Source: Phytopseudomonas daroniae
Lineage (GTDB): Bacteria > Pseudomonadota > Gammaproteobacteria > Pseudomonadales > Pseudomonadaceae
Assembly: GCF_004327285.1 (NCBI RefSeq)
Contig: NZ_QJUI01000015.1
Location: 62,001-126,000, forward strand
Direction: 5' to 3'
Length of the DNA stretch: 64,000 nucleotides
Shown: piece after piece, positions 9,085 through 17,917 of the stretch
How positions within the stretch are numbered: the first letter of the stretch is position 1
How the letters are laid out: every line of letters begins with the position of its first letter
Made by a program: the position numbers and the translations under genes
The notes under the pieces: model-generated
Told to the model about the DNA's origin: nothing
What the model saw: only the letters and a program-made list of their open reading frames with translations
Database searches by the model: none

Positions 9085-11450
9085 GTTACCGCGTGGCGGT
9101 GCGCGCGCTCTGCGAGTTCACCGCCAAATGTGGCGACCTCGACCTGCGTTTCACGCCTTCGCCCACCGCCCAGGAAGGCATGGCCGGGCACGCCACGGTC
9201 GTCAGCCGCCGCGGCGAGCATTACGAGGCGGAAGTATCACTGGCGGGTGAGTTCCGCTCGCTGCAAGTACGCGGCCGTGCGGACGGCTTCGACCCGCACA
9301 GCAATCTGCTCGAAGAAATAAAGACCCATCGGGGCGACATCAGCCGCATTCCCGACAACCATCGACAACTGCACTGGGCCCAGGCGCGGGTTTATGGATG
9401 GCTGCTATGCCAGAGCCGCGACCTGGCAGAACTCGACCTGGCGGTGGTGTACTTCAACGTGCTGACCCAGAAGGAAAGCGTGTTTCGCGAAACCCGCACG
9501 GCTGCCGAACTGCAAGACTTCTTCGAGGCACTATGCAGCCGCTTCATCACCTGGGCGGAACAGGAGCAGGCGCACCGTCAGCTTCGTGACACAGCCCTGA
9601 GTGAACTGCGCTTTCCCCACGCCGAGTTTCGTCTAGGCCAGCGACAACTGGCCGAGGCCGTATACCGCGCCGCCCGCGACGGCCACTGCCTGATGGCGCA
9701 GGCCACTACCGGTATAGGCAAAACCCTCGGCACCCTGTTTCCGCAATTGAAGGCATTTCCCGAGCAAGGCCTGGATCGGCTGTTCTTCCTCACCGCCAAG
9801 ACGCCGGGACGCCAGTTGGCCCTGCACGCCCTGCAAACGCTGCGTGGCGAAGGCCTGCCGCTGCGTGTGCTGGAGCACGTCGCCCGAGACAAGGCCTGCG
9901 AACACCCGGACAAAGCCTGCCATGGCGAATCCTGCCCACTGGCCCGCGGTTTCTACGACCGCCTGCCCGCCGCCCGCCAGGCCGCGGTCGAGTGCATCTG
10001 GCTGGATCAGGCCGCGGTACGTGAAATCGCCCGCCAGCACCACGTCTGCCCTTATTACCTGAGCCAGGAACTCACCCGCTGGGCTGACGTGGTGGTGTGT
10101 GACTACAACTATTACTTCGATCTCAGCGCCCTGCTCTACAGCCTGACGCTGATCAACGAGTGGCGGGTGACCCTGCTGGTGGACGAAGCCCACAACCTGA
10201 TCGAACGCGCCCGGCGCATGTACAGCGCCGAACTCGACCAGGCGCGCTTCGAGGCCATGCGCAGCAATGCGCCCAAAGGCTTGAACAGCGTGTTGACACG
10301 CATCAGCCGACACTGGAAGCAACTGCACAAGGAACAACGCGAGGACTACCAGACCTATCCGCAACCGCCGGACTTGCTGCTCCTGTCCCTGCAGAAAGCG
10401 GTCAGCGCCATCACCGATCACCTGACCGATCAGCCCACCGGCAATGATGGCGAACTGCTGCAATTCTATCTCGACGCCATGGCGTTCTGCCGCCTGGCGG
10501 AAGCCTTCGGCCCGCACTCGCTGTTCGACATCAGTCGCCAGCCACCACTGCGTGGACGCAGCCATTCGACCCTGTGCCTGCGCAATATCGTACCCGCGCC
10601 CTTCCTCGCCCCGCGCTTCGAGAACAGCCACAGCACCACGCTGTTTTCCGCCACTCTGAGCCCGGCCGATTACTATGCCGACCTGCTCGGCCTGCCGGAG
10701 GCAACGCCCTGGCTGAACGTCGAATCGCCCTTCCAGGCCGCGCAGTTGCAGGTGCATGCCGTGAGCAATCTGTCGACCCGCTATCAGCACCGCGAGCGTT
10801 CGCTGCTGCCCATCGTTGCCCTGATGGCGCGGCAGTTCGCCGAGCGCCCAGGCAATTACCTGGCTTTCTTCAGCAGCTATGCCTACCTGCAACAGGTGCT
10901 GGAGCTGTTCGAGCATGAGCATCCCGGCATTGAACACTGGGTTCAGGCGCGCCAGATGGATGAAGGTGAGCGCCTGCAGTTCCTGGAGCGCTTCCAGCCC
11001 GACGGACGCGGCATTGGTTTCGCCGTGCTCGGCGGCGCCTTCGGCGAAGGCATCGACTTACCTGGCGATCGTCTGATCGGCGCGTTCATCGCCACCCTCG
11101 GCCTACCGCAGATCAATCCGGTCAACGAGCAGATCAAGCAGCGCATGAGTGAGATGTTCGGCAGCGGTTACGACTACACCTACCTGTTCCCTGGGCTGCA
11201 GAAGGTGGTACAGGCCGCTGGCAGGGTGATCCGTACGCCGCAGGACAGCGGCGTGGTGCACCTGATGGATGATCGCTTCACCCTGCCCGAAGTGCGTGCC
11301 CTGTTGCCAGGCTGGTGGCAGGTACAACGTAGCCGCGTGCCCTACGTGCAAGCATCGCGCCCTCCCCGCCAACCGCTACCCGCGACTGTCATGCCGATGC
11401 GTCCTGCGGCACCAACACCCCAGCAAGGCTTGTTCGATCCGCCTGCCTGA
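9081..11450 (+). CDS. nuclease-helicase: Cas4/RecB-like domain fused to XPD/DinG-type Fe-S helicase
   Basis: The product is 789 residues from GTG 9081, which overlaps the FAN1 stop. Residues 60-110 carry a PD-(D/E)XK pattern: D68 in GRADG, E79 and K81 in LEEIKT, and a QAR-Y motif near 101-105. The helicase has Walker A ATTGIGKT (208-215), four cysteines suited to a [4Fe-4S] cluster (C273, C280, C285, C323), the DEAH box at 369-372 and a C-terminal QAAGRVIR motif VI. XPD-type helicases unwind 5' to 3'. Coupling with FAN1 implies processing of crosslinks, flaps or replication intermediates. Whether the nuclease-like domain is active cannot be judged by eye. Confidence 0.9.
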   Translation: MSYRVAVRALCEFTAKCGDLDLRFTPSPTAQEGMAGHATVVSRRGEHYEAEVSLAGEFRSLQVRGRADGFDPHSNLLEEIKTHRGDISRIPDNHRQLHWAQARVYGWLLCQSRDLAELDLAVVYFNVLTQKESVFRETRTAAELQDFFEALCSRFITWAEQEQAHRQLRDTALSELRFPHAEFRLGQRQLAEAVYRAARDGHCLMAQATTGIGKTLGTLFPQLKAFPEQGLDRLFFLTAKTPGRQLALHALQTLRGEGLPLRVLEHVARDKACEHPDKACHGESCPLARGFYDRLPAARQAAVECIWLDQAAVREIARQHHVCPYYLSQELTRWADVVVCDYNYYFDLSALLYSLTLINEWRVTLLVDEAHNLIERARRMYSAELDQARFEAMRSNAPKGLNSVLTRISRHWKQLHKEQREDYQTYPQPPDLLLLSLQKAVSAITDHLTDQPTGNDGELLQFYLDAMAFCRLAEAFGPHSLFDISRQPPLRGRSHSTLCLRNIVPAPFLAPRFENSHSTTLFSATLSPADYYADLLGLPEATPWLNVESPFQAAQLQVHAVSNLSTRYQHRERSLLPIVALMARQFAERPGNYLAFFSSYAYLQQVLELFEHEHPGIEHWVQARQMDEGERLQFLERFQPDGRGIGFAVLGGAFGEGIDLPGDRLIGAFIATLGLPQINPVNEQIKQRMSEMFGSGYDYTYLFPGLQKVVQAAGRVIRTPQDSGVVHLMDDRFTLPEVRALLPGWWQVQRSRVPYVQASRPPRQPLPATVMPMRPAAPTPQQGLFDPPA

Positions 11451-11603
11451 TCAGGCGGCCAGCCCTTGCCATGGGGCGGCAAGGAGTTGCCTTCGTCGCC
11501 TGAACGAGACAATAAAATCCTTTTAAATCAATCCGCTGAAAACATAGAAAGGACTGGCACAGGCTTTGCTGCAGTGGAGACTCTCATGTCAAGGAGGCCC
11601 ACC

Positions 11604-12137
11604 ATGAGCATCATCGGTTCGCTTACCCACTACGGAATGCCCAGTCCCCTGCAGCGCACCCGCGCCGAAGCGCTGGATCTCAGACAAAGCAGCGAGGCTG
11701 CGCGGCTCGCCGAGCAAGAGAAGACACGGGACACGAGCAGCGTGTCGACAGGCTTCAAAAGCGAACAGGCGGACTACTCCAGTCAGCAGGCCCACGACGA
11801 AGCCTTCGCCAGGATGCTGGTCAATCTCAACAGCATTGGCAGTCAGCCCGTTCAGGATTCGCTGCAGGCGTCAGACAGCGCCCTCGACGGCAGTTCCGAG
11901 CAAAAGCCGGCCGCCGATAGCGCCCTTGCGCAGTTCATGGCCTACATGGAGATGACGCCCGCCGAGAAGATCCGCGACAAGATTCTCAAGGAAGTCGGCA
12001 TGACCGAGGAAGAGCTCGAGAGTCTGCCACCTGAGCAGCGCGCTGCGGTCGAGAAGGAAATCGCCGAAAAGATGCAGACCCTGCAGCAATTGCAGGCCGC
12101 GCAGGATGAGCAAGGCAGCCTGCACGAGCATGCCTGA
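11604..12137 (+). CDS. conserved hypothetical protein, helical C-terminus
   Basis: This 177-residue soluble protein has no signal peptide or membrane segment. The N-terminal half is polar and low in order (LRQSSEAARLAEQEKTR). The C-terminal part (about 125-170) is a charged helix with DKILKEVGMTEEELESLPPEQRA and a possible coiled coil ending in glutamines. ATG 11604 is chosen because AAGGAGG lies six bases upstream at 11591-11597; an upstream ATG at 11586 lacks such a site. It lies 153 bases after the helicase and converges with the carboxypeptidase gene (stops abut at 12137/12138). Similar pseudomonad proteins exist without known function as far as I recall. Confidence 0.7.
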   Translation: MSIIGSLTHYGMPSPLQRTRAEALDLRQSSEAARLAEQEKTRDTSSVSTGFKSEQADYSSQQAHDEAFARMLVNLNSIGSQPVQDSLQASDSALDGSSEQKPAADSALAQFMAYMEMTPAEKIRDKILKEVGMTEEELESLPPEQRAAVEKEIAEKMQTLQQLQAAQDEQGSLHEHA

Positions 12138-13268
12138 TCAGCGCAGCCGGTCGACCATCTCCGCCACCACGCCGAGCATATCGCCGGCCAGCTTCATCGA
12201 GCGCTCGCCGCTCCAGCCGGTTTGCGGATTCGGAGCGTCGTCGTGATCCTTGAAGGGCATTTCCAGGGTGAACGACAGGCAATCGAACTCCAGCCCCACT
12301 GAATTGCAGGCCAGCGCCGTATTGGCCTGCCCCGGCGCGCTGCGCGGGTAGCCGAAGCGAGTCTGAAACTCGGCGCCGCGCTCGACCAGGCGGGTACGGA
12401 ACTCATTTTCAAGTGCCTCCAGCCGTGCGGAGAATCCGGGATTGCCCTCGCACCCGGCGGTGAACACATGGGGAATCTCCTCATCGCCGTGGATGTCGAG
12501 AAACAGATCCACGCCCACCTCGCGCATCGCCTGCTGCACGAAGAACACTTCCGGGCTGCGCTCGATGCTGGCCGACTGCCAGGCGCGATTGAGATCCTGC
12601 CCCGCCGCATTGGTACGCAGGTGGCCGCGGAAGGCGCCGTCCGGATTCATGTTCGGCACCAGGTAGAGGTCGGCTTGTTGCAGCAGCGCATCCAGCTCGG
12701 CGTCGCCGCTATCCTGCAAGCGGCGGATCACGCCTTCCATGAACCATTCGGCCATATGCTCGCCCGGATGCTGCTGGGCGATGATCCACACCTTGCGGTT
12801 CGCCTGCGCGTGGCGATGCACACGCAGCAGCTCGATGTCTCGCCCCTCGATGCTGCGCCCACACCCATGCAGCTCGACACCCGGCAATGCCAGCGCCTGG
12901 GCGATCAACGCACTGTGTCGCTCGCGGCTGTAGGGCTCGAAGTAGGCGAACCAGACTTGCGCCTGCCGCGGCTCCAGGCCGAAATGCAGGGCGCCATCCT
13001 CGAAACGGCTCGGCACTCGAAACCAGTTGCGCTGATCGTACGAGGCAACGGCGTTGTAGCCCGTCCAGGCGTGGCTATAGGCCGACTGCCCGGCGTTGGT
13101 GATGCTGAAGTCGTGGCGCGCGCCAGGCGTCAGGCCCTCGACGTGGAAATGAAACCACTGGAAATGGTGGCTGTTGAGATCCTTGCGCATGGCCAGCAGT
13201 ACCTTGTGCGGGTCGCTGGCATCCTGCACGAGGATATTGCCGCTATCGAAATCCGAGCTGATCTTCAT
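12138..13268 (-). CDS. M14-type cytosolic carboxypeptidase
   Basis: The 376-residue zinc peptidase has the CCP/AGBL arrangement: an N-terminal beta domain (about 1-120) and a carboxypeptidase domain. Zinc ligands are H167 and E170 (QQHPGEH) and H260 (LDIHGDEE). VPNMNPDG and DLNRAW are the family's substrate-binding motifs, and the late E in TLEMPF is the likely catalytic base. It closely resembles the structurally characterised P. aeruginosa cytosolic carboxypeptidase. Absence of a signal peptide agrees with a cytosolic enzyme. ATG 13268 is used since upstream codons do not extend the conserved domain. The physiological substrate is unknown. Confidence 0.88.
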   Translation of the reverse strand: MKISSDFDSGNILVQDASDPHKVLLAMRKDLNSHHFQWFHFHVEGLTPGARHDFSITNAGQSAYSHAWTGYNAVASYDQRNWFRVPSRFEDGALHFGLEPRQAQVWFAYFEPYSRERHSALIAQALALPGVELHGCGRSIEGRDIELLRVHRHAQANRKVWIIAQQHPGEHMAEWFMEGVIRRLQDSGDAELDALLQQADLYLVPNMNPDGAFRGHLRTNAAGQDLNRAWQSASIERSPEVFFVQQAMREVGVDLFLDIHGDEEIPHVFTAGCEGNPGFSARLEALENEFRTRLVERGAEFQTRFGYPRSAPGQANTALACNSVGLEFDCLSFTLEMPFKDHDDAPNPQTGWSGERSMKLAGDMLGVVAEMVDRLR

Positions 13269-13408
13269 GATTGTTCCCAACGCTGCTTCACGGTCGCACC
13301 AGCATCGCAGTTTCCACGCCAGGGGGAAATGCATGCGCAAGGTGATTGCAGGTCATCGTGGCGCAGCTCAAACTGCCGACCTCTACTCTGCTGATGCCCG
13401 GAGCCAAC

Positions 13409-13807
13409 GTGTCCCTAGCCGATGATCAACAACGCCAGCGCGTGCTGGATGCCGCCGAGTCGCAGGACTGCACGGTCTACCGCCCGGATGAAGACGATGC
13501 CGACGCTGAAGAGCAGGATATGGGCGACGCCAGGGTGCTGTTCACCGGCGCCTTCGAGCCGCCCCAGGAATGGGACGCTGCCGAGCGCGACGACTATTTC
13601 GATGGCAGCGATCCGGCACTGTTCGTCACCGCGCTGATTGCCTGCGAAGCCAAGCCGGGCTCCAAGGCCTTCTTCAAGCCACAAGCCGGCGATTATCTGG
13701 CGATCATATCCAAAGATGGCAAGGTGGAGATGTACTTCGTCTGTGAACGTCTGGACGATGAACAGGGTTCAAGCTTCGTACTGATCCGCGATGAACAAAC
13801 CGACTGA
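13409..13807 (+). CDS. small acidic conserved hypothetical protein
   Basis: This 132-residue acidic protein has many Asp/Glu runs (RPDEDDADAEEQD) and a C-terminal beta-rich region ending VLIRDEQTD. No catalytic motif or membrane segment is visible. GTG 13409 is preferred because CGGAG lies about six bases upstream; ATG 13394 in the same frame is an alternative, giving five more residues. It diverges from the carboxypeptidase gene. I do not recognise the function. Confidence 0.68.
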   Translation: MSLADDQQRQRVLDAAESQDCTVYRPDEDDADAEEQDMGDARVLFTGAFEPPQEWDAAERDDYFDGSDPALFVTALIACEAKPGSKAFFKPQAGDYLAIISKDGKVEMYFVCERLDDEQGSSFVLIRDEQTD

Positions 13808-13916
13808 GTGATTCAACCCCGCGGCAGGGGAATGTCGCCCTGCCGAATCGCCCGCAAGGCTAGGCGCCCCCGCGGCTACACATGTAGCGTCTGCCATCGT
13901 TGTGCGGCTGCCACCC

Positions 13917-14005
13917 TGTAGGAGCCGGCTTGCCGGCGATGCGATAGTGGTTCTCCATCGTGATCGGCAGCGAAACCACCAATCGCCCGCAAGCGGGCTC
14001 CTACA
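13917..14005. repeat. REPIN-like pair of inverted REP sequences
   Basis: Two REP-type palindromes face each other: TGTAGGAGCCGGCTTGCCGG at the left and CCCGCAAGCGGGCTCCTACA at the right, separated by about 50 bases. This is the familiar Pseudomonas REP doublet. It lies between a convergent gene end and the ahpF terminator, a typical extragenic place. Confidence 0.85.
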
Positions 14006-14027
14006 AATGCAGCGCTTGGCAATTATG

Positions 14028-14057
14028 AAAAAGGCGGGCCACAAGGGCCCGCCTTTT
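14028..14057 (-). terminator. rho-independent terminator of ahpF
   Basis: A GC-rich stem, AAAGGCGGGCC paired with GGGCCCGCCTTT, lies 20 bases past the ahpF stop and is flanked by A/T runs on both sides. It could work in both directions. Confidence 0.85.
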
Positions 14058-14076
14058 GTACTTCTGGCTCAGCGCA

Positions 14077-15630
14077 TCAGCTGCGGATCAGGTGATCGAA
14101 GGCACTCAGTGACGCTTTCGAGCCCTCGCCCATGGCGATGACGATCTGCTTGTACGGCACGGTAGTCACATCGCCAGCCGCGAAGATGCCGGGCAGCGAG
14201 GTTTCGCCACGGGCGTCGACGATGATTTCGCCGCGATCCGACAGTTCGACCGAGCCTTTCAGCCATTCGGAGTTCGGCAGCAGGCCGATCTGTACGAAGA
14301 TGCCTTCCAGCTCTACCGGGACGAACTCGTCGGAGTTGCGATCCTTGTAGACCAGGCCGGTGACCTTCTGGCCATCGCCCTTCACTTCGCTGGTCAGGGC
14401 GCTGGTGATTACCTTGACGTTGGGCAGGCTGTAGAGTTTCTTCTGCAGTACTGCGTCAGCACGCAGCTTGCTGTCGAACTCCAGCAGGGTGACCTGGGCG
14501 ACGATACCGGCCAGGTCGATGGCCGCTTCCACACCGGAGTTGCCGCCGCCGACTACCGCCACGCGCTTGCCCTTGAACAGCGGGCCGTCGCAGTGCGGGC
14601 AGTAAGCCACGCCCTTGTTGCGGTATTCCTTCTCGCCCGGCACGTTCATCTCTCTCCAGCGTGCGCCGGTGGACAGAATCACGGTCTTGGCCTTGAGGCT
14701 GGCGCCGCTCTCGAACTTCACTTCATGCAGGCCGCCTTCGCTGCTGGCCGGAACCAGGGCGCTGGCACGCTGCAGGTTCATGATGTCGACGTCGTACTGC
14801 CTGACGTGCTCTTCCAGGGCGCGGGCCAGTTTCGGGCCTTCGGTTTCCTGTACCGAGATGAAGTTCTCGATGGCCATGGTGTCCAGCACCTGACCACCGA
14901 AGCGCTCGGCCGCGACACCGGTGCGGATGCCTTTACGGGCGGCGTAGATGGCTGCCGCAGCACCTGCTGGGCCACCACCAATGACCAGCACATCGAAGGC
15001 GTCCTTGTCGTTCAGCTTGGCAGCATCGCGAGCAGCGGCACCGGTGTCGATCTTGGCGAGGATCTGCTCGGCGTCCATACGGCCCTGGCCGAACAGTTCG
15101 CCGTTCAGGTAGATGCTCGGCACCGACATGATCTGACGGGACTCGACTTCATCCTGGAACAGTGCGCCGTCGATGGCGACGTGACGGATGTTCGGGTTGA
15201 GCACGGCCATCAGGTTCAGCGCCTGCACCACGTCCGGGCAGTTCTGGCAGGACAGCGAGAAGTAGGTCTCGAAGTTGAATTCGCCTTCGAGGCTGCTGAT
15301 CTGCTCGATCACTTCAGCAGCCAGCTTCGACGGGTGGCCACCCACTTGCAGCAGGGCCAGCACCAGCGAGGTGAACTCGTGGCCCATCGGCAAGCCGGCG
15401 AAACGCAGGCTGATGTTGCCGTTCGGGCGGTTCAGGGCGAACGACGGCACACGGGCGTCGGTGCCATTGGTCTTCAGGGTGATCTTGTCGGTCAGGCTGA
15501 CGATGTCGTCGAGCAGGCCTTTGAGCTCCTGGGATTTGTCGCTGTCATCGAGGGACGCGACGATCTCGAACGGCTGGCTGACCTTTTCCAGGTAAGCCTT
15601 CAACTGGGTTTTAAGATTGGCGTCCAACAT
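14077..15630 (-). CDS. ahpF: alkyl hydroperoxide reductase subunit F
   Basis: This is a 517-residue NAD(P)H-dependent flavoprotein that re-reduces AhpC. The N-terminal double thioredoxin-like domain contains C128-x-x-C131 (SCQNCPD). The thioredoxin-reductase-like part contains the FAD motif GGGPAG at 218-223, the redox pair C344-x-x-C347 (CPHCDG), and a C-terminal FAD motif (GIFAAGDVT). Spacing matches the E. coli protein within one residue. ATG at 15630. It lies 128 bases downstream of ahpC on the same strand, with a hairpin between them, so it is probably expressed from the ahpC promoter by read-through at lower level. Confidence 0.97.
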   Translation of the reverse strand: MLDANLKTQLKAYLEKVSQPFEIVASLDDSDKSQELKGLLDDIVSLTDKITLKTNGTDARVPSFALNRPNGNISLRFAGLPMGHEFTSLVLALLQVGGHPSKLAAEVIEQISSLEGEFNFETYFSLSCQNCPDVVQALNLMAVLNPNIRHVAIDGALFQDEVESRQIMSVPSIYLNGELFGQGRMDAEQILAKIDTGAAARDAAKLNDKDAFDVLVIGGGPAGAAAAIYAARKGIRTGVAAERFGGQVLDTMAIENFISVQETEGPKLARALEEHVRQYDVDIMNLQRASALVPASSEGGLHEVKFESGASLKAKTVILSTGARWREMNVPGEKEYRNKGVAYCPHCDGPLFKGKRVAVVGGGNSGVEAAIDLAGIVAQVTLLEFDSKLRADAVLQKKLYSLPNVKVITSALTSEVKGDGQKVTGLVYKDRNSDEFVPVELEGIFVQIGLLPNSEWLKGSVELSDRGEIIVDARGETSLPGIFAAGDVTTVPYKQIVIAMGEGSKASLSAFDHLIRS

Positions 15631-15660
15631 ATATATGTCCTCAATGACGAAATTCGGGCA

Positions 15661-15692
15661 ATAAAACGCCCGGACGGGTTACGCCCGGGCGT
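15661..15692 (-). terminator. hairpin terminator or attenuator between ahpC and ahpF
   Basis: On the minus strand ACGCCCGG pairs with CCGGGCGT across an 11-base loop, followed directly by TTTTAT. Its place in the ahpC-ahpF gap would reduce ahpF relative to ahpC. Confidence 0.75.
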
Positions 15693-15758
15693 CGAAGCAG
15701 TGGAGATGGGTTACACCCCCGCTGCTGACCTTCAGGAAGCGAGGCTTCCGGGTCGGAT

Positions 15759-16322
15759 TTAGATCTTGCCGACCAGATCCAGGGAAGGAGCCAGGGTCTT
15801 CTCACCTTCTTTCCACTTGGCCGGGCAGACTTCGCCCGGGTGAGCGGCGGTGTACTGGGCAGCTTTCAGCTTGCGCAGGGTCTCGGAAACGTCGCGAGCG
15901 ATCTCGTTGGAGTGGATCTCGACGGTCTTGATCACACCTTCCGGGTTGATCAGGAAGGTGCCGCGCAGGGCCAGGCCTTCTTCAGCGATGTGTACGCCGA
16001 AAGCGTTGGTCAGTTGGTGAGTCGGGTCGCCGACCAGCGGGAACTGGGCCTTGCCGACTGCCGGGGAAGTCTCGTGCCATACCTTGTGCGAGAAGTGGGT
16101 ATCGGTGGTGACGATGTACACCTCGGTACCGGCCTTCTGGAAGGCTTCGTAGTTGTTGGCGGCGTCTTCGATTTCGGTCGGGCAGTTGAAGGTAAAGGCA
16201 GCCGGCATGAAGATCAGTACCGACCACTTGCCCTTCAGGCTTTCTTCGGTGACTTCGATGAACTCGCCGTTGTGGAATGCGTTGGCTTTGAAAGGCTGAA
16301 CTTGAGTGTTAATCAAAGACAT
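15759..16322 (-). CDS. ahpC: alkyl hydroperoxide reductase subunit C (peroxiredoxin)
   Basis: This 187-residue typical 2-Cys peroxiredoxin reduces H2O2, organic peroxides and peroxynitrite in the cytosol. The peroxidatic cysteine is C47 in FTFNCPTE and the resolving cysteine is C166 in EVCPAKW, with the C-terminal tail typical of AhpC. ATG 16322 is supported by AAGGAG eight bases upstream and by family start (MSLINTQ). The reductant should be the AhpF product encoded downstream. The upstream gap (16323-16687) carries a palindrome that may bind OxyR. Confidence 0.97.
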   Translation of the reverse strand: MSLINTQVQPFKANAFHNGEFIEVTEESLKGKWSVLIFMPAAFTFNCPTEIEDAANNYEAFQKAGTEVYIVTTDTHFSHKVWHETSPAVGKAQFPLVGDPTHQLTNAFGVHIAEEGLALRGTFLINPEGVIKTVEIHSNEIARDVSETLRKLKAAQYTAAHPGEVCPAKWKEGEKTLAPSLDLVGKI

Positions 16323-16687
16323 CAGTGAACTCCTTGGGAGGGTTGAAAAATTTACAGAAGGGATAGTAGCCCGATATGGATCAAAGAGCCCATTGATTGA
16401 AACCATCAATCCAATAAGCTGAGTCAATCGACCCATATAAAAAGCCTTTTAAAACAATAATCTGAAATTTTCGCGCCCCGCAACCCGCTGAGAGGGTATT
16501 TATCGCCCGCAGCAGCGGTGAATCGACTCCAGACAACCCGCTCTTTCGGACACACCCAGTCTTGCTTGGTTCGCACCGTACGAATCAGGCGTAACTGAGC
16601 GAAGCCGCGACATAAAGCGGTTCTCTCAGCCCGACATTGCGTGAATAATGCTCCGCCGGATTCACCGCACGTTATCGAGGTAGACAC
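16323..16687. other. divergent intergenic region between ahpC and an MFS gene
   Basis: The 365 bases contain the promoters of ahpC (minus) and the MFS transporter (plus). The part near ahpC is AT-rich and holds an inverted repeat described separately. A GAGGT ribosome-binding site precedes the MFS start. No gene is evident. Confidence 0.6.
16392..16410. promoter_or_regulatory. palindromic candidate OxyR-type operator upstream of ahpC
   Basis: ATTGAT and ATCAAT form an inverted repeat with a seven-base spacer, about 70 bases upstream of the ahpC start. A second looser half-site (GATAG, then GATAT) lies about 25 bases closer to the gene. Spacing resembles LysR-type and OxyR sites; identity as OxyR is inferred from the adjacent gene. 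Confidence 0.45.
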
Positions 16688-17917
16688 ATGAGTGGCCCAG
16701 CCCACGACACCCCGCGTCTGAGCGCCGGGGCGATCCTGCTGATCGAACTGGCTCTGGCGCTTGGCGGTTTCGCCATCGGCACCAGTGAATTTTCGATCAT
16801 GGGGTTGATGCCCAACGTGGCTCAGGATCTGGGCGTCAGCGAGCCGCAGGTCGGCCATGTGATCAGCAGCTACGCCCTTGGCGTGGTGGTGGGAGCGCCC
16901 ATTCTGGCCCTGCTCGGCTCACGCCTGCTGCGCAAGAACCTGCTGCTGTTGCTGATGGGCGTCTTCGCCGTTGGCAACCTCGCCAGCGCCCTGGCGCCCG
17001 ATTACTCCTCGCTGCTGGTGTTCCGCTTCTTCGCCGGGCTGCCGCATGGGGCCTACTTCGGTGTCGCCATGCTGGTCGCCGCCTCCATGGCGCCGCCCCA
17101 CAAGCGCGCCAAGGCGGTAAGCCGCGTGCTGATGGGGCTGAGCGTGGCCATTCTGATCGGCAACCCGCTGGCCACCTGGCTGGGCCAGAGTATCAGCTGG
17201 CGTTATGCATTCGCTCTGGTCAGCGTGATCGCCCTGCTGACCGTGGCGATGGTCGCCATCTTCCTGCCGATTGATCGTAATGAAGTTCGCAGCAGCCCGA
17301 TCAACGAGCTGCGCGCCTTCAACCGCGCCCCCATCTGGCTGGCACTCGGTATCGGCTCCATCGGTTTCGCGGGGATGTTCTGCGTGTTCAGCTACATGGC
17401 GCCGACCCTGCTGGAAGTTACCCAGGTCAGTCCGGGCATGATTCCGGTCACCATGGCCGTATTCGGCGTCGGCTGCATTCTCGGCAATATGGTGGGCGGC
17501 TGGCTGTTCGACCGCCTGCAATTCAAGTCGGTCGCCTGGATTCTGCTGTGGAGCGCACTGGTGCTGCTGGCACTGCCCGCCGCCACGCATTCGATCTGGA
17601 CGATGCTGCCAGCGATCCTCGCCCTGGGTACCATCGCCGCCCTGTCGCCTGCCCTGCAGACACACCTGATGGATGTGGCCGCCGGCGCCCAGACCCTGGC
17701 GGCAGCCTCCAACCACGCCGCATTCAATATCGCCAACGCCCTGGGCCCGTGGCTCGGCGGCCTGGCGATCAGCGCCGGATTCGGCTGGACATCGACGGGG
17801 TATATCGGCGCGGCAACCGCAGTTATCGGCCTGCTGATCTTCTTCTGGGCCTGGAAGATCCAGCCAACGGTAAACATAAACACCGCGTCACCCGCCCATC
17901 GCGAAACCCGTCACTAA
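16688..17917 (+). CDS. MFS efflux transporter (DHA1 family, AraJ/YdhP-like)
   Basis: The 409-residue inner-membrane protein has 12 predicted helices in two halves. It has the DHA1-type first segment (GTSEFSIMGLMPNVA) and the motif RFFAGLPHGAYFG seen in AraJ/YdhP-like exporters. A central charged loop (RNEVRSSPINELRAFN) splits the halves. ATG 16688 follows GAGGT. It diverges from ahpC and overlaps the 3' end of the FAD monooxygenase gene by four bases in convergent orientation. The exported compound is unknown. Confidence 0.87.
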   Translation: MSGPAHDTPRLSAGAILLIELALALGGFAIGTSEFSIMGLMPNVAQDLGVSEPQVGHVISSYALGVVVGAPILALLGSRLLRKNLLLLLMGVFAVGNLASALAPDYSSLLVFRFFAGLPHGAYFGVAMLVAASMAPPHKRAKAVSRVLMGLSVAILIGNPLATWLGQSISWRYAFALVSVIALLTVAMVAIFLPIDRNEVRSSPINELRAFNRAPIWLALGIGSIGFAGMFCVFSYMAPTLLEVTQVSPGMIPVTMAVFGVGCILGNMVGGWLFDRLQFKSVAWILLWSALVLLALPAATHSIWTMLPAILALGTIAALSPALQTHLMDVAAGAQTLAAASNHAAFNIANALGPWLGGLAISAGFGWTSTGYIGAATAVIGLLIFFWAWKIQPTVNINTASPAHRETRH

